The notes under the pieces are model-generated. The model saw nothing but the letters and a program-made list of their open reading frames with translations. It did no database searches and had not been told where the DNA came from. A stretch of DNA of 6,818 nt from Bacillota bacterium (lineage in GTDB: Bacteria > Bacillota > Clostridia > Lachnospirales > Lachnospiraceae), in contig JAEZHX010000258.1 in the NCBI GenBank assembly GCA_023436765.1, forward strand, positions 1-6,818. The letters are read 5' to 3'. Positions 5,845-6,818 of the stretch are shown here, one piece after another (position 1 is the first letter of the stretch; each line of letters starts with the position of its first letter). The translations under genes were made by a program, and so were the position numbers.

Positions 5845-5897
5845 CCGTTTCCCACCAGATTACTGTGAGAAACACAAGATGCCTTTTTATGTCCTAG

Positions 5898-6818
5898 TTA
5901 TTTTACTTTTATAGTATAGTAGCCCGAACTCGTATTGTCATACTTAAAGATTTTAATATAGAAGGTTCCTTTTGACCATTTACCGTCTGATTTCAGTACC
6001 AGCCCCTCGTCACCCTCATAAATCGTACGGCTGCCAAACCAGAGCGTTTTACCGCTACCGTCCAGTATCTCAACTTTAAGTTTTCCATCCAATTTAGCAG
6101 CTACGGTAATTACAACACTTTTGCTGCTGGTCAGTTTGAAGCTGTACCAATCAACATTTGTGGTCTTCTCAGTGGCGGTACATATGCCCTTTACTGCAGA
6201 CCCTCCAAGCTTGAGTGCTTTCGCCTTATCCTTCTTCGTACCTGCGGAATCCTTAACTGCACTGAAGCTGTACACGATACCGTATTTTTTACGGCTGGTA
6301 TCAACCTTGACATAATAGGTTCCCTTACTTACTGCATAGGATTTCTCAACATCACCGTACTCACCGTCCTCGGTTTGGGATGCATTGACGTACGTTGCTG
6401 TTGATAGAGCCTTCTTATCCTTATTTAACAGTTGAACCTTACCGTTGAAGCCATATTCATAATCCGCGCCTAAGGTCAGTGTGAGCAAACCGGCAGCATC
6501 TACAACGATTTTATAAGTAACATCGGGACAATCATAATCCTGGTACGAGAATATAGACTCATCCTTCGTTAACTCCTGGTCCTCCCCGCTGAACAAAAGC
6601 AGCTGTAATAAGAAAGAGATTGTTCCGGTATCCCTCTTCTTTGACATCTCAAATTTAATGTAGTAGGTACCGGCTTCCTCAATGATAAAATCCTGCGTAT
6701 CCGTCACATCACCACTGAACAGATAAGCTGAATAGCCTACCTTCTCCGAACAGGCTTCATCCTTATACAGAGTGGCTGAGACACTATAATAATTCGTGTC
6801 CTGCTCCTCCATTGTAAG
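5898..6818 (-). CDS. C-terminal part of a repetitive beta-rich, probably secreted protein (partial at the right edge)
   Basis: The minus-strand frame is open from the window edge to TAA at 5898-5900, 306 codons in view. An ATG at 6810-6812 exists, but the frame continues upstream of it and no ribosome binding site precedes it, so the true start lies outside. Numbering from that Met, three beta-sandwich-like units are visible. Each ends in a G-T-[YF]-Y-[IV]-K-[VIF] strand, at 48-54, 164-170 and 282-288. The last unit (about 197-304) has D-W-Y-S-F-K-L, then V-E-I-L-D-G-S-G-K-T-L, and ends GYYTIKVK. This layout resembles bacterial pre-peptidase C-terminal (PPC-like) domains of secreted proteins, which are non-catalytic. 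The N-terminal part that would show a catalytic domain or a signal peptide is missing. The gene converges on the LysM gene and shares its terminator. It is rich in Lys, Ser, Thr and Tyr, like the BspA-like protein. The PPC-like call is by motif pattern only. Confidence 0.8.
   Translation of the reverse strand, partial: LTMEEQDTNYYSVSATLYKDEACSEKVGYSAYLFSGDVTDTQDFIIEEAGTYYIKFEMSKKRDTGTISFLLQLLLFSGEDQELTKDESIFSYQDYDCPDVTYKIVVDAAGLLTLTLGADYEYGFNGKVQLLNKDKKALSTATYVNASQTEDGEYGDVEKSYAVSKGTYYVKVDTSRKKYGIVYSFSAVKDSAGTKKDKAKALKLGGSAVKGICTATEKTTNVDWYSFKLTSSKSVVITVAAKLDGKLKVEILDGSGKTLWFGSRTIYEGDEGLVLKSDGKWSKGTFYIKIFKYDNTSSGYYTIKVK

Noticed and set aside
6810..6812. ATG as the start of the minus-strand gene
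   Set aside because: The frame stays open to the window edge, no Shine-Dalgarno precedes it, and the protein lacks a signal peptide there. It is more likely an internal methionine.

Overview
The window looks like a piece of a low-to-mid GC Firmicute chromosome, most likely a gut-type Clostridia/Lachnospiraceae organism. The reasons are the G-rich Shine-Dalgarno sequences, the Gram-positive signal peptides, and the set of surface-protein families present: BspA-like leucine-rich repeats with a bacterial Ig-like domain, a DUF6273-type domain, LysM domains, and a repetitive beta-rich secreted protein. No rRNA, tRNA, CRISPR array, transposase or integrase was seen. The taxonomic guess is inference from family content only.

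Layout: (1) positions 3-101 hold the last 32 codons of an unidentified plus-strand gene. (2) After an AT-rich spacer with candidate promoters, a 742-residue exported BspA-like protein runs from 199 to 2427. It is built from repeated modules and appears to stop early in its fourth module. (3) The 578-base gap from 2428 to 3005 is the most unusual part. It holds a strong hairpin, a good promoter (TTGTAA-N17-TATAAT), a leader with two mutually exclusive small hairpins, a hydrophobic 58-codon ORF, and a textbook intrinsic terminator inside that ORF. A frameshifted remnant of a DUF6273 domain follows, paralogous to the N-terminal domain of the next gene. (4) From 3006 to 5723 lies a 905-residue exported protein: DUF6273-type domain, beta-rich linker, two nearly identical Cys/His-rich repeats, an acidic linker, a further domain seen in clostridial surface proteins, and two C-terminal LysM domains for wall binding. 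(5) A perfect 14-bp stem at 5807-5844 is a two-way terminator. It separates this gene from a convergent minus-strand gene (5898 to beyond the right edge), which encodes the C-terminal part of another repetitive, probably secreted, beta-rich protein.

Taken together this is a cell-surface locus. All three large genes look like products exported to, or displayed on, the envelope, probably for adhesion or for binding to host or polysaccharide ligands; no enzymatic active site was recognised. The gap at 2428-3005 looks like a recombination scar. It combines a probably shortened upstream gene, a broken paralogous fragment, and a promoter/leader/terminator module that may now control the LysM protein by attenuation.
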